From Isoetes taiwanensis (lineage: Eukaryota; Streptophyta; Lycopodiopsida; Isoetales; Isoetaceae), in the NCBI GenBank assembly GCA_021234155.1, contig JAJEKV010000046.1, positions 7,321,012 through 7,385,011 of the forward strand: 64,000 bases of DNA. The letters run 5' to 3'. The translations under genes and the position numbers were made by a program. Of this stretch, positions 43,994 to 56,123 are shown piece by piece (positions within the stretch are counted from its first letter, which is position 1; every line of letters starts with the position of its first letter). A model generated the notes under the pieces. The model was given only the letters and a program-made list of their open reading frames with translations. It was not told the DNA's origin and searched no databases.

Positions 43994-44756
43994 GGACTCA
44001 TCTGTCACAGAAATTTTGGAGCAGCCAAGGAGAAAAGCTAGTTTTTCGCGGGTCAATTGCATCCCACTGGGCAGCTTGTGCAGTGCTTGCACTATCTCCA
44101 TTCAGGGGGCATTTTTTCAATAATAGCCCAAATAAGTAACGCTGGGAACCCAATTAATTGCAGTAAGAAAGAAATGATTTATGTTAAAAGTTCCTTGGGT
44201 GTTCTTTCTTTGGAACCTAAAATTTAAGTACTATAGAAAACACTACGTATGCATAACAACTCCTACTCTACATCGAACATATTGAAGCCTCGACAAAATG
44301 TACATCTCCGTTTGTGAAAATGGCCCTTCAGATCTTCGAAATTTGTTTGTTGACAAGAATGGTCACGTTGCTTATATTTTCGTGCAAGGGTGGATCTCCA
44401 TTCAGGTATCTTCATTTGGTGACATGCCTTGCCAGCTCTGCTGATGCCCACTTTCATGTAAGATGTTATCATGTCAAATATAGAAGATCATTACGGTTTT
44501 GCATGTTCCCTGAATGTTTTATACAACGGCACAGCTACTGCTAGCTTAAAGCTCATCAATCAGGCAAAGAATGTGTCAAAAGCATCTCCTTTATGTGGTT
44601 GGAAAGAGCATCGCCATAATTATAGTTACATAAGTAAGTTGATAGACAAATGTTGATATGTTTTTATTGTTAATAGTGCAATCACACGTGCTGCTTATGG
44701 TCACCTCCACATAGCTTTTAAGTGGAGGAGCGTTGGCTATGGTCTGCTGAGAAATA
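43994..44756. other. Spacer
   Basis: No gene recognised. At 43579-43636 a 29-base unit beginning AAGGGATTGAGGTACGAACA is duplicated in tandem just upstream of this stretch. Confidence 0.35.
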
Positions 44757-44866
44757 TCCAAGCTCTTTCACTGAGAAACTCTGGTATTGCTCGTGTGGCA
44801 CGCACTTTGTGTCCAAGCTCTTTCACTGAGAAACTCTGGTATTGCTCGTGTGGCACGCACTTTGTT
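44757..44866. repeat. 55-bp perfect tandem duplication
   Basis: TCCAAGCTCTTTCACTGAG... to GCACTTTGT is repeated with a 55-base period (44757 and 44812) and no visible differences, implying a recent duplication. Confidence 0.92.
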
Positions 44867-46510
44867 TATAAAGCACCTGCCCAAGAGCAGTTAATCTCGA
44901 AATTGCTTTTGAATGGTCTTGAAAATTGTCTATTTAAGCCCATGCAAGCGAGAAAGAATTGAACAGCAAGCTCAACAGGGCCTTCATTCGGACATCTAAA
45001 TCATCTCCAGGGTAAAGCGTAGAGCCAAAATCCATCTTTGTTAGTTTGATCTCAAAAAATGCGATCTCAAAGAAAAATTTGTAACTTATTCACCTTGCTA
45101 GAATAGCAGGGATGTTGCTCGTTAGGCCATTTATTATGGGCAACAGTCCCACATGTTATTGAATTATCTATCATATGAGCCGAATAGGGTTATGAATGTA
45201 TACAAAAGGCTGGGAAAGAGAAACGTTCGCGGCGGCCTTGGCCGCCGCGATAAGTTTCTTGTAATGTATAATCAGGAATAGAATTGGAAAAACAACCAAA
45301 ACTAGTACACGACTACATTTCAGGCTGTGACAATACAACAAACAAAACCCAATGGGGCAAGAATACAATTGGAAAGATGACCCATTACTTACAATTAAGA
45401 TTGTGACAAATGAGAAAACAGAACCCAATGGGGATGGAAAACAAAACAATTCAAAATGCGACAGACATCAATAGTGTGGCCTGAAATAGAAGGGAAGGAA
45501 AAAGACAACCCTGCACCACCTGACAATTCACAACAGCAATAGGACAACAACAATAGGGCCTCGATGCATGTCTAACAGTGCTAAATTGATCCAGCTTGCT
45601 CACAAAGGTACTCCTCTGAATACCGTTGCACGAAATCTGCGCTCAAAATGCTCATCTTTGGTCTTGGTAAAATCTTGCATGTTGCACTGGAAAAAATGAG
45701 AAAGCAAGGGGAATCATAAGACTCGACTGTGGTTAGAAACATAAAGATATTGTACCAGAACACAAAATCTCTCCATGCAAAATGAATTGAAGGTAATACA
45801 AAGAACGGAACATGACTAAAATACTGCAATTTAACTTAAATAGCTCAAATCTCAACCAAACTAGTTCATATCAAACTACATAAGTATAAATGTCAATCCA
45901 ACCAAATAGATAAGCTCCACACTATTCTACTTCCAGCTAGAATCTAGATTAGAAAGCAATGGGCAAAATAGACTAGAAAAAATAATGTTAAGGGTTGTAG
46001 ACAAGTAAGACCACATTCCATCTTTCCTGAGAAAGAAAAGCATACTTAGCTTACCTTATCATACCTTACTACCGTGCTTATATGACGTCCTCTAAACATC
46101 GCCTTAGGATTCTGCTTTTGCCAGCAGCGTCGTCCTGCTTTGCCATGAGCAAACAGCTCAGGCAAACGACCAAATTCGTGTCCTGTCGTGAGTCACGAAT
46201 CTAACTACAGTAACCAGCATTTCTCTATCCTCCAACACTGCATTAATTAAGACCTATAGGGGGTGCATTACAAGGCGTAAAATAGATGGGAATATGTTGC
46301 ACATATCTGTAGTGGTCTGATAGATTAAATAATAAGTTGCCTAGACATGCAGTAATTTCAAGAAGTGCGGCTATATCTACTAAATATCTTACAAATCTAA
46401 CAAAATGAGAGGGGAAAAAACTTGGACGTGTAAGAACTGTTGACGAAAATGAAGAACAAAACTGCAGGGATAACACTTAGCATCATTTTGAACACATAAA
46501 GGCGATCTAA
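44867..46510. other. Intergenic DNA with a palindromic repeat
   Basis: AT-rich with no gene. At 45228-45249 lies a perfect palindrome with 10-bp arms (CGCGGCGGCC) around TT, the second copy of the repeat at 30290-30395. Confidence 0.4.
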
Positions 46511-46741
46511 TCAATCGACTATATTATGGCGGCTAAAACTTAGTACCTTGGAGCGTTGGAGCATATAAACAACAAATACCTTGGTGACGTTGTCGCACCG
46601 CTGACACAGAAGGCTAGGGCTGAGTAGCTTGTGGAGTCCAGAAAGCAGCTTGCTAGCAGGAACTAGATACTTTGATTCGCCCAAACAGATACGACCCAAA
46701 CCGTCAATAACGTCAGCTGTGCTTGTGAAGCAAGTGCCTTG
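46511..46741 (-). pseudogene. Possible exon, unknown protein
   Basis: On the minus strand, after TTTTAG at about 46752, a frame reads LQGTCFTSTADVIDGLGRIC, then LVPASKLLSGLHKLLSPSLL and CQRCDNVTK, followed by GTATTTG (about 46584), a possible donor. The text looks like a helical-repeat protein. No family can be named. Confidence 0.3.
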
Positions 46742-46923
46742 GAGACCCTAAAATCGTCTGGAAGAAATCAAAGGCGCAAATAAAATGGTAGCTTCACAAA
46801 CCCTAAGCTCTGGGACCAAACGAACAACAAATTAGCACAGATGAGATAGTACAAAAGGCAGACTCAAAGGCAGACTCAAAGGCGGCTCAGAAGAGAGCGC
46901 CTAAGAAAATTACAAAGCGCCTA

Positions 46924-47068
46924 CAAGTGACCACAGAGGGAGAGGCTCAAAGACGGCTGATGGGAATGAAAGAGATGCAAAAGGCTATAAATATTCTAAG
47001 GGGAGTTCCCGTAACTAGCCTCAAGAAGCGGATTTATCTGCTAATCTTGAAACGCAGATAAATCATAC
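46924..47068 (-). repeat. Second copy of 5' end of the 38.2-39.0 kb element
   Basis: About 145 bases almost identical to 38849-38992, from GTGACCACAGAGGGAGAGG to GCAGATAAATCATAC, with three or so differences. It includes the 11-bp inverted repeat at the end. The rest of the element is absent. Confidence 0.85.
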
Positions 47069-47214
47069 ACATGTTCATAATCCAATCGCAGCTGAAGCAT
47101 GTGAGGAATTGTGGCATAGGGGGTTCGCACAACCTACCAAGCCAACTTCAAGTAAAGTGGTAAGTGGTCTGAGTTGATCTCTTAATCCCTATTAGCTGTT
47201 CCCACCTGGAAGTG

Positions 47215-47500
47215 CTTGACGACATGCATATGAAAGTTTTGCTTTCGCACCGTAGCCACGGTGTGAATCAATGTATAACACAAAAAATGAAAGTATCATT
47301 TTTGCACTGTAGCTATGGTGCAAAATTGTGGATACCATGAAATATGAAAGTGTTGTTTTAGCACCGTGGCCACGATGCAAATTTATGTGTAACATAAAAT
47401 ATGGAAGTGTCATTTTTGCACTGTAGCCATGGTGCGAAATTGTGTAAATCATAAAATATGACACTGTTGTTTCCATATCGCGATCACGGTGTGAATTAGG
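47215..47500. repeat. Palindromic CACCGTGG/CCACGGTG tandem repeat, site 2
   Basis: Five units at about 57-base spacing (cores near 47237, 47308, 47364, 47420, 47477). Each has a TTTTGCAC-type left arm, GCC centre and GGTGCGAAAT right arm, separated by ATAAAATATGAAAGTGT-like linkers. The minus-strand frame over it is repeat-encoded. Confidence 0.85.
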
Positions 47501-47511
47501 TCCTTTATTTA

Positions 47512-47763
47512 TTGCATGGTTCGAGGTGTTATTCGCTCTTGCATATCAAGCCGCTACTAAGGCGCTCACCTTCAAACTATCACAAATTCAGGCGCTGCTC
47601 AATGAAAATGGCAAAGAGCAAAACAGATAAGGCATGTATTTATGAGAAGAGAAAGAAACAAGGAATAGGAGGAGGGAGAGAACGGGATTATGTTCTGCCG
47701 GTGGAGGAGGAGGTGAACAGAATCCAAGCAGAAGCCTTGGATATTCTGCGGGAGGCAACATAG
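47512..47763 (+). CDS. Small ORF, possible exon
   Basis: An 83-codon frame; the second half reads MAKSKTDKACIYEKRKKQG and VLPVEEEVNRIQAEALDIL, highly charged and helical. It could be a real gene terminus. No family is recognised. It lies directly after the palindromic repeat. Confidence 0.3.
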   Translation: MHGSRCYSLLHIKPLLRRSPSNYHKFRRCSMKMAKSKTDKACIYEKRKKQGIGGGRERDYVLPVEEEVNRIQAEALDILREAT

Positions 47764-49830
47764 GCTCATTTAGTAATCCTCTTCGAGGACAATGTCCGTT
47801 GTTGTATACATAAAGGACGTGTTACTGTGCAGGACAAAGACTATACCTTAGCTAGATACTTCCGTGGATGCCTCCATTAGCAGCCTTTTGTAATCATACC
47901 TCAAAAATTAATATATGAGTGTTCTAAATTATTATCTCTATTAACGCTTACGTTTTAGTTCTTCTTTAATAATGTGTTGGGGTTGAGTATTATTGGCCCT
48001 TCTAAGATGACTGGCCTTTTCTGGGTTGACTATTGTGGACCATGGCCACGGTGCAAAAATGACTATTTTTGTTTTTTGAAGGCAAGATATTCTTATTTTG
48101 TTGATGTTGATAGTATGTAAGAAAGTACATTTATTCATGGCACAAAATAGCCAGATAGCCTAACCGTGTTAGCACAAATACTAAGCAACCCAGATGTGGA
48201 GGTAGATAACACTATTCCAAGAGATCATCTAAAGAAAAAGATCTTGTAATGCATGACGAGGATGCCACTAGAAAGACCACCCGAAAGTACTGATAGACAA
48301 AGATAGAGGTGAAGAAGTGTCTTTTCCACAACAAGATACTACAAGAAGACCACTTATTCTTTTTCAAGAGATAAATTGTCCCCTATCTTCTCAAGATGCC
48401 AATGTCTTCTCGAGGCTTCCCCAATGGGTGGTCTTCTACTTCTACTTCTAACTTTAGTCATCAGCTTGGGCATCATGATCATTGTATTCAACCAACCGGC
48501 TGAGTGCCGTTTTTTTTAAAAGTTGACAATATTCGCCTTTTGGCGAATATTCGCCCTTAGAGACAACACTAAATGCAACAGTACGGCTGAGCTGATAAGC
48601 AATAGTAAATGCATTTGGTCCTCCCGATCCAAATGCCTCCTAGATCTTCGTCTTAGCAAAATCTCATTTCATAATATTGTCTTCAACAACCACACCCTTC
48701 TTCCAACTGGGATAGAAGAGGGCTAACATGGAAAAGCTGAACCCCTACCAAATTGCATATATCAAATCATATTGAATCTGCTAGACCCAACATCAAATCC
48801 AAAGCATTGTTGTCACATTTCGACCAGTGCCTTCCAAGGCATTAGCAACACTCAAGCTGAAGACAACCCATTTCTTATGAGCCACCTTCGTCCATCTTAA
48901 GCACCCACCGCAAAATTTCATACAAAGAAACAACACAAGAATCAAGAGGCTAGATATGACACAAATCTGTTCAACATCAGAAAGTCATTGCAAAATAGTG
49001 TCTGGGATGTCGGCTGAATAAAACCTGGACACAAATCTCCCAATGACAAACCAGCAGTTAATAAGAACTATGACACACCCCAAGTAATGGCCAGTGCCTC
49101 AGGGGACAAATGGTAGAGGGACTGCACATTTCAACCTGCTCCAAACTGATTCCAATGCCTTAAAATATCCACTCAGAGGGAAGAATATTTTTCCATGTTC
49201 ATAATCCGAAGAAACCTGGTTAATATGTATTGAACTCCTCCCCAAGATAAGAAACGAACCCAGAAATATCCCCGCGCCCCAAACTATAGTGAGTGCAGTT
49301 GATTTCTTAACTGCAGTGAGTGCAACAGTCAGAAGAATAGCCACGTTGAGTGCAACCTTTTATCCTGACCTGAAATCTGACGAAATGAACTGGCCTTGAA
49401 ACCTACAAAGGAGAAGAAAATCACTACATAAAACCTTATGCTAAATCTTTTTCAGCAGCACCAACAGAGGACGAACACAACCTTGCTAATGCAAGATGGC
49501 TTTTGCAAACTCCGATTTAACAGCAGAAGAAGGAGCAAGAAGGCTTTCTCACCTCAAAAACTTGCGCTGGAGAGTCTCTTTGAAGGTTAAGACGAACACC
49601 AAAGAAACCCCTACTACAGAACTTGTGGATGCGTCCACCTTCTCTATTCTATTCTATTCTCAAAATCTGTAGAAAAAATACCAGATGCTGAAGCCAATAG
49701 CCAGATTCGTTGCTAGCTACTCGTCTAGCAACAGAGGTATAACAAAAGAGGATGCACGAGATCGGGCAGCTGCTTGCTGCCGCCCTAGCCACTGCTAAAC
49801 TCTAAAACCATTCGGCTTTTTTTGGTCGAA
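47764..49830. other. Intergenic DNA, one strong hairpin
   Basis: No gene. At 48528-48551 AATATTCGCC and GGCGAATATT form a perfect 10-bp stem around TTTT. A single palindromic-family core (GGACCATGGCCACGGTGCA) lies at 48033. Confidence 0.4.
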
Positions 49831-49849
49831 AATGACTATTCCACATTTT

Positions 49850-50060
49850 GTGGGAGTGTCTGTTTCGCACCGTGGCCACGATGCAAAATTAACTGTTCCT
49901 AAATTTGGAGGGGGAAGATCCTACTTCATACTGTGCTCATGGTGCAAAAAGGACTATTCCACAATTTGTGGGAAGGGCCAATTTTGCACTGTGGATAGGG
50001 TGGGTCATTTTTCTTATACAATGTGTCGGAGAGTTCTATTTTGCACCTTGGCATACTGCA
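49850..50060. repeat. Palindromic CACCGTGG/CCACGGTG repeat, site 3
   Basis: Four eroded units starting with TTTCGCACCGTGGCCACGAT at 49862. Later units read CATACTGTGCTCATGGTGCA, TTTTGCACTGTGG and TTTTGCACCTTGG. The linker (GACTATTCCACAATTTGTGG) differs from the other two sites, so this is a subfamily. Confidence 0.75.
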
Positions 50061-51569
50061 ACTTGATTAGAATATGCAGAAGAAAATGTTTTTCTGAATC
50101 TACAAGTAGGGTAAGTGGCCGCGAGCTGTGCAAATTGAAAATATGCGTTAGATAGATGGATCACATATGCGTCTGAAATATACTAGTAATAGAATGTATA
50201 ACTCATATAAGAGTTATAGCATACATGAATCAAGCAGCTCATCGCCATTCAGGCTCATCATGAGCAGGTGGCTGAGTGATGCTATTAAGCTCATAGGCAC
50301 CGCGTTCTGGAACCCAAATAAGATTGATAACAATGAGTATAACCCGGGAAAAGATTCCTCACCCATAGCTATTCCGTCCAGTCAAGGATCAAGGAGGACA
50401 CCTCTCTGCTTGCATCTATAAATATCATTAAATCGCAGAAGCTGTACTTATATCCATCAAAACTATTGATATGCACTGTTGCAACATTATTGGTTATATA
50501 TACAAGTATAATGTAAAACTACACACAGCATATATATAATGACATGGTATATACATAGTATATACAATGTGTTTTTTACACATACATATATACATAGTAT
50601 ATACACAATACATAAATAATATATATACATAGTATATACATAATTTCTCTTTAAATAGACATCCATATTTTCATTGTCTTTGTCTCATTCCCCCTCTTCC
50701 TCTTCTCGGACTGTTCCTTGTCTGCATGCTCCTTGTTTGCATGTTCCTTATCAATTAGCATTTTTTGCTCCTTGTTTGCTCCTTCTCAACTAGTTTTCTT
50801 TGCAAATTCCAACTTTTCAAGAACATCCTCGTTGGGCTGATCTGGACTCCCTGCAAGCATGCAGCAGAAGAAATATGTGCACTTTGGATAAAGTTATTAG
50901 CAATTTTTGGGAGCATCAGTGGCGTCACAGTCTAACCACACACCTTGCAAGACAGCTGATCAACTTCGTTATCGACCGCTATATTTGTTGGCACTCTCCA
51001 CTGCAGGACATTAATCCCTCTCTTTCTACTTTGGGACTTCTTGACCCCCTTCAAATTTGGAATAGAGGCTAGAACAGTTGAAGGATATGCTTTTCCATGG
51101 TTTTATGTCCCACTCTTTGGATCACTACATACTCTGGTTATTCCTACTTGTGAAAGAACAGGATTTATATACTAACGGTTTGGAAGGCCACCACATCTTT
51201 TTACAATCTACATCCATGTCTTGCTAAAAAGTGATAAACATTTTGTAAAACATTCTTGGCAGTAATAAGGAAATTGAAGTTGATCTTGCAATGTCGATTT
51301 GTGTAAATTTTCTGAAAACATAAATATTTTGAAGCTTTCTCCAAATGTGGATGATCATATTATCGTAGCCTTGTTAATTACAACATAAAGTTACACGCCA
51401 CTTTGCTGAAAGAAAATTTCCTATCCTCAATAATTTTAGTTTCGCTTTCAAAATACTCTTCCACAAAGCAATAATGTTGGAGATCGTCTAAATTCATCGC
51501 AAAAATATATAGTTGATGTGACGATCATATGAGTATAACACGAAGATGGTAGGCAGAAATATGCAAACG
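50061..51569. other. AT-rich intergenic DNA
   Basis: Repeats of ATATACATAGTATATACA at 50540-50645. No gene is supported. Confidence 0.4.
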
Positions 51570-51770
51570 GCTTATGTTGAAGATGGGTTTCGAACCAATG
51601 ACCCTTTGGTTGCAAGTCATGCCATTAATGTACCTATGCTAAATGGTGTCTTGCATGTCTGCCAAGTAGTGCACATTACCTACACCAGGTGGCGGATTGG
51701 AGTTCATGCGTTAGCGCACTAGATGTTCGAGGGTGACCGAACCAGGTTCAATACCAGTTATGAGCTTCTC
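51570..51770. mobile_element. Two tRNA-like SINE heads, opposite strands
   Basis: Plus strand: a tRNA-like stretch at 51690-51760 with TTAGCGCACTAG (A-box-like) and GGTTCAATACC (B box). Minus strand: 51570-51645 has TTTAGCATAGGTAC (A-box-like) and GGTTCGAAACC (B box). Their spacing fits Pol III promoters of tRNA-derived SINEs or decayed tRNA genes. Neither folds into a clean tRNA by eye. Confidence 0.45.
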
Positions 51771-52739
51771 TTCTGCCTAGCTCATGCTTTTGCCCATATT
51801 CTTGCTCCTGCCTTGGTCTTGTGCTCTTGACCTTATGGATGGTCTCGAGCCCTCTTGTTTATGTGTTCTTGATTTTCCCTTCGGGCCATTGTACATATTA
51901 TCCTAGCGAATGGAAGTGGAACCCTAGCCGTATTGCATCTCATTTGTCAGCCTTTCTACTCTCTTGTCATAGGGAAGGTCCTGGATCCTCAGTCCCAACA
52001 TCTTTTTCTCTAGAAACACTAGCATAAGTAGGGCATTTTTGTATATTGCATTCTTATCTTCTACCTTGTTTACTTATATGTACTTATTGGTGGATTGCAG
52101 TCGGACAAAATACCACCTTTTCCATGCAAAGACATGCCTTAACTGACATCTATCTATGGAGTTCTGGCGTGTCTCACATGCTAAGAAAATCCCTAACCAA
52201 CATGCAACGTGAAAGTAGCAGTTGAGAGACATGTCTAATTTAGATATTTGCAATTGATTTATTTTTGGGACCAATTAAATCCTGAATTGTGTGAATTTGT
52301 TGGTAATCTTCATGCCTTGTTTATTGGCCTTTGGTTACTATTGTTTTTTTCTTTTTGTTTGCTAACAGTTTTGCACAGATCTGTTGTCTTTTTGTATAAT
52401 CCTTCTTCCATTTTACACAGTTGATCTTCTAGCTAGACCAATTCTATAGATTCGGCGAGTTGCAACAAAACAACTCTCAACCTAATATTTATCCTAACCT
52501 CATATTTATCGCCTGTCTACTAGATGAGCAGGATGGAACATTGATCTTCCCTTTCCTATTATTGTGGAATGATCATATTGCAATTTCTTCTAAAATATAG
52601 AACATAAATTTGTATTATAGGTATACTAGGCATAACATTCTTCTAGGTGTAATAAACCTCAAACCAAGGAGTATTGTATCCTGATCAAAATAAAAAATGT
52701 GGGCATTACAAGATCATTTCGGTAGGAGATCTGTCAAAT
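51771..52739. other. Unassigned intergenic DNA
   Basis: No gene recognised; T-rich. It may include the body of the plus-strand SINE above (about 51765-51900), but its tail is not identified. Confidence 0.3.
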
Positions 52740-52912
52740 GCTTACTGCTTGTTCACATCTACTATTGGGTCCCATAGGCCAATTGGCCTCCGTAGAGGAT
52801 CATCCTATCCTATCCTATCCTATCCTATCCTATCCTATCCTATCCTATCCTATCCTATCCCTGTCCTATCCTATCCCTGTCCTATCCTATCCCTATTCTA
52901 TTCTATTCTTTA
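52740..52912 (+). mobile_element. LINE 3' end with (ATCCT)n tail
   Basis: GGGTCCCATAGGCCAATTGG (52768-52787) matches the minus-strand 3' end of the LINE at 36340-38108. It is followed by about 20 units of ATCCT, with some CCTGTCCT variants. Only the last part of the element is present. Confidence 0.7.
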
Positions 52913-53057
52913 ATTACATAATTATGCGTTCTTTTAGGGGAAGATAAAGATATACGTCCACGGGAACCCAATCGGGCCATGAGAAGGGAACAGATTAAAA
53001 GGCATGAGATCAAACAGACCTCGTGAGCTATGAACAATAATAAATCATAACAGTAAT

Positions 53058-53088
<31 letters not shown>

Positions 53089-54017
53089 GAGTGAAACAAA
53101 ACAAAATGAATTTGGGAAGCACGGGACTATGCAGAAACTATCCATGGGCCAGGTGGCCACTAATCTCGAACGATAGCCTGATCTCCTCTATATATGGTTC
53201 ACTTTCATTGCAAGTGAGTCTCGTGCACACAATACAATTCTTCTTTTCGCTTGTAGAGTTGTATTGGGGTCAGATCTCCTTCGATGGAGAAGGTGGTCCC
53301 TTTGATTATTTCCATGTCGTAAGATGTGCAGCATGGAAATGGCATCTCGAAAATAGACTAAGAGGTGACAAGGCCGGTCAGGCTGTGCTACTCCAACCTA
53401 ACATGCTGGGAGGATGCCATCCACCTGTATAGAAGATGAATCTACTGTTGTCATTGAAACAAGAATTGAAAAAGTTTATTAGGAGGATAGACATACAGGT
53501 TTACCATTACCATTTGTGTACTGCTTGAAGAACCAACTAATTTTGTTATGATGTTGAGTGTATTGCATGGAATTGAAAATATTTGGGTGTTGGATGTTCT
53601 TATCAACAAGGACATGCTAAAGTCATGCGAAAAGACACATGCTGAAATGGATAATGCAAGTAAGTCATGTTTGATTTAAGCATGTGCTTGCAGTCACGTT
53701 TACTTGTTTAACTAAAGACTTTATTTAATGCTTATTTGTAGAGCATTGTCCTTTCTTTAGTGCTTCATAAATCAGATACGTTTGATATGGTCTTAATTGC
53801 AATATTTGTTCAGATTTAGAAGCACGTGTTGAATTCATGCCAAATAAGGCACATGCTGAATTCATGCCAAACTAGATACACGCTGAAATGGACATTGTGA
53901 AAGTAGTCATATTTAACTCGAATATGTTCTTTTATATGTTTGTTTGTGGGATTTTTCTTTTGTTAGAAGAAGAGAGTTGAGCAAAAAAGGAAGGAAAACT
54001 AAAACAAGAGAATTGAA
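52913..54017. other. Intergenic DNA with simple repeats
   Basis: CGTCCACGGGAACCCAATCG at 52953 is another LINE 3'-end word, minus strand. (AAAAG)n lies at about 53060-53092. The plus-strand frame at 53091-53432 is not recognised. Confidence 0.35.
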
Positions 54018-54160
54018 TTGGATTTTATTATCTAGGAAGACAAAAAGGTCTATAGGACCTATACAAAGAGACACACCAAGCCCATTACTGCAGAAAATTA
54101 AACCCACCCCCAAACAAAGGTTTTAAGGGAAAAACCTTAATAGTAATAGGCTCGCTTGTC
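54018..54160 (-). mobile_element. LINE 3' UTR remnant
   Basis: Similar in layout to 36360-36480: GTCTATAGGACC, CATTACTGCAG, AAAACCC-type runs, GGTTTTAAGGGAAAAACC and AGTAATAGG(A). It suggests that a LINE 3' end from the same family abuts, or gave rise to, the start of the tandem array. Confidence 0.45.
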
Positions 54161-54705
54161 AAGAACCTCCAAGATGAACGATGATAATGCTATTACTGCA
54201 GGTGTATGGAGGAGCAAATGTAATGACACATTACATGTAATCGAATCAACACCTGGAAAATCTAAAGAGTATAGCATTCATCTTTAATTACTCCCATCTA
54301 GCAATATTCACATATCAGTCTTCACATTCCTCTCGACCCCATCTGCAGGTTTCAATTCTGAGGCGGTCTGCCACAAATGGATGCAATTGGCCTATGTCTC
54401 TTCATAGGTCGAGTGAGAGATTGGTTTGGCTTCGGTATTGTGTTGTTTTGACCTTTTTCAAAGCTCCAAATCTTCAAAACTAACTGCACTTCTCACACAG
54501 GTCAATAGGAGTCGTGGATAGTATCATTCTCTTTCTGAAGGATTAATAAAGTATATGCCTCCAATCGTAGGAAACTTCTGATAGTTGGATCTAACCATCC
54601 ATGTCCTACTCGGTTTATCATAGCTAAACTTTTTAGGGAAATCGTGTAGATAATTGAGTATTCTCTTTATTTTTAGATGCATTCATCTCGAAGAAAGTTG
54701 TTTTG

Positions 54706-54948
54706 TTATTCTTGCTTTTTAACTGTCCACGCCCATACCTTCTCGATAGTATACATCTTGTTGCATTGGGAGATGCACAACCAATCTAGTGACATGAAGA
54801 AACTGTTGTTGTATTTCATATGAGAGGATTCTCCAAGATACTTCAGAAACTGTGCATTCAAGAATTGCTCAACATCATCATAGTTTATGGTGGATGCCCT
54901 GCTAGAAGATGCACTATCACTCGCCGCCTCTAAGTCCACATTGATCAT
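54706..54948 (-). CDS. Small ORF in tandem unit, copy 1
   Basis: 80 codons starting MINVDLEAASDSASSSRAST and ending with KVWAWTVKKQE. The centre reads QFLKYLGESSHMKYNNSFFM. Copies 2 and 3 have about 10 extra bases that shift the frame after QFLNA. This copy seems closest to an original frame, or the others gained an insertion. No family is recognised; whether it is expressed is unknown. Confidence 0.35.
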   Translation of the reverse strand: MINVDLEAASDSASSSRASTINYDDVEQFLNAQFLKYLGESSHMKYNNSFFMSLDWLCISQCNKMYTIEKVWAWTVKKQE

Positions 54949-55883
54949 ATCCGGCCCTTTACTTGTACAGACATTTAATGGCCTTTACAGCAGCACATAC
55001 CTCAACATTGATATGGCACTTGAGGTACAATAAGCCAAGAATTATATGACACGATCCATCTGTTGCCTAAATCTATATCCCCTTTTTTCACCTTTTGGCC
55101 ATCATCCATTCTTCAGTACAACGGATATACGTCAATAATAGTCGTCTCATCTAAAAATGCATGTGGGTAACATTTTGTACACTTACCATCCTCAAGATGC
55201 ACTATTCGGGACCCCCAAAAAAAAAAAAAAAAAAACCACCTTCCAAAAGCTTTTAAGGGAAAAACCTTAATAGTAATAGGCTCGCTTGTTAAGACCCTTC
55301 AAGATGAAGGATGATAATGCTATTACTGCAGGTGTATGCAGGAGCAAATGTAACAACTAATTACATGTAGTAATAAGATCAACACGCGCTCGAATCGTCA
55401 CACACCTGGAAAACCTGAAGTGTATAGCATTCGTCTTCAATTGCTCCCATCTAGCAATATTCACATATCAGTTTTCACATTCCTCTCGACCCCATCTGCA
55501 GGTTCCAATTTTGAGGCAGTCTGTTACGAATGGATGCAATTGTTCTATGTCTCTTCATGGGCAGGGCCATGGGAAAGTGCGAGATTGGTTTGGCTTCTGT
55601 AGTGTGTTGTTTTGACCTTTTTCCAAAGCTCCAAATCTTCAAAACTAACTGCACCTGTCACACAGATCAATAGGAGTCATAGATAGTATCATTCTCTTTT
55701 TGAAGGATTAACAAAGTATATGCGTCCAATCGTAGGAAACTTCTGATTGTTGGATCTAACCATCTATGTCCTACTGGGTTTATCATAGCTAAACTTTTTA
55801 GGAAAATCATGTAGATAACTGAGTAGTCTCTTTATTTCCAGATGCATTTATCTCGAAGAAAGGTGTTTTGTTATTCTTGCTTT

Positions 55884-56123
55884 TTAACTGTCCACGCCCA
55901 TACCTTCTTGATAATATACATCTTGTTGCATTGGGAGATGCACAACCAATCTAGTGACATGAAGAAACTGTTGTTGTATTTCATATGAGAGGATTCTCCA
56001 TGATACTTCAGAAACTAAGAAATAGTGTGCATTCAAGAATTGCTCAACATCATCATGGTTTATGGTGGGTGCCCTGCCAATAAATGCACTATCACTCGCC
56101 GCCTCTAAGTCCACATTGATCAT
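55884..56123 (-). pseudogene. Small ORF in tandem unit, copy 2
   Basis: Starts MINVDLEAASDSAFIGRAPT. After QFLNAHYFLVSE it reads in a different frame from copy 1 because of an insertion (about AAGAAATAGTG on the plus strand near 56018). 79 codons. Confidence 0.3.

Noticed and set aside
47192-47476. 94-codon minus frame with repeated FMLYTI-type text
   Set aside because: Encoded by the palindromic tandem repeat.
51570-51645. Functional tRNA gene on minus strand
   Set aside because: Pol III box-like words are present but acceptor and anticodon stems do not pair by eye; kept only as a SINE-head candidate.
52674-52947. Two overlapping frames with repeated LSYPI
   Set aside because: Translation of the (ATCCT)n tail of a LINE 3' end.
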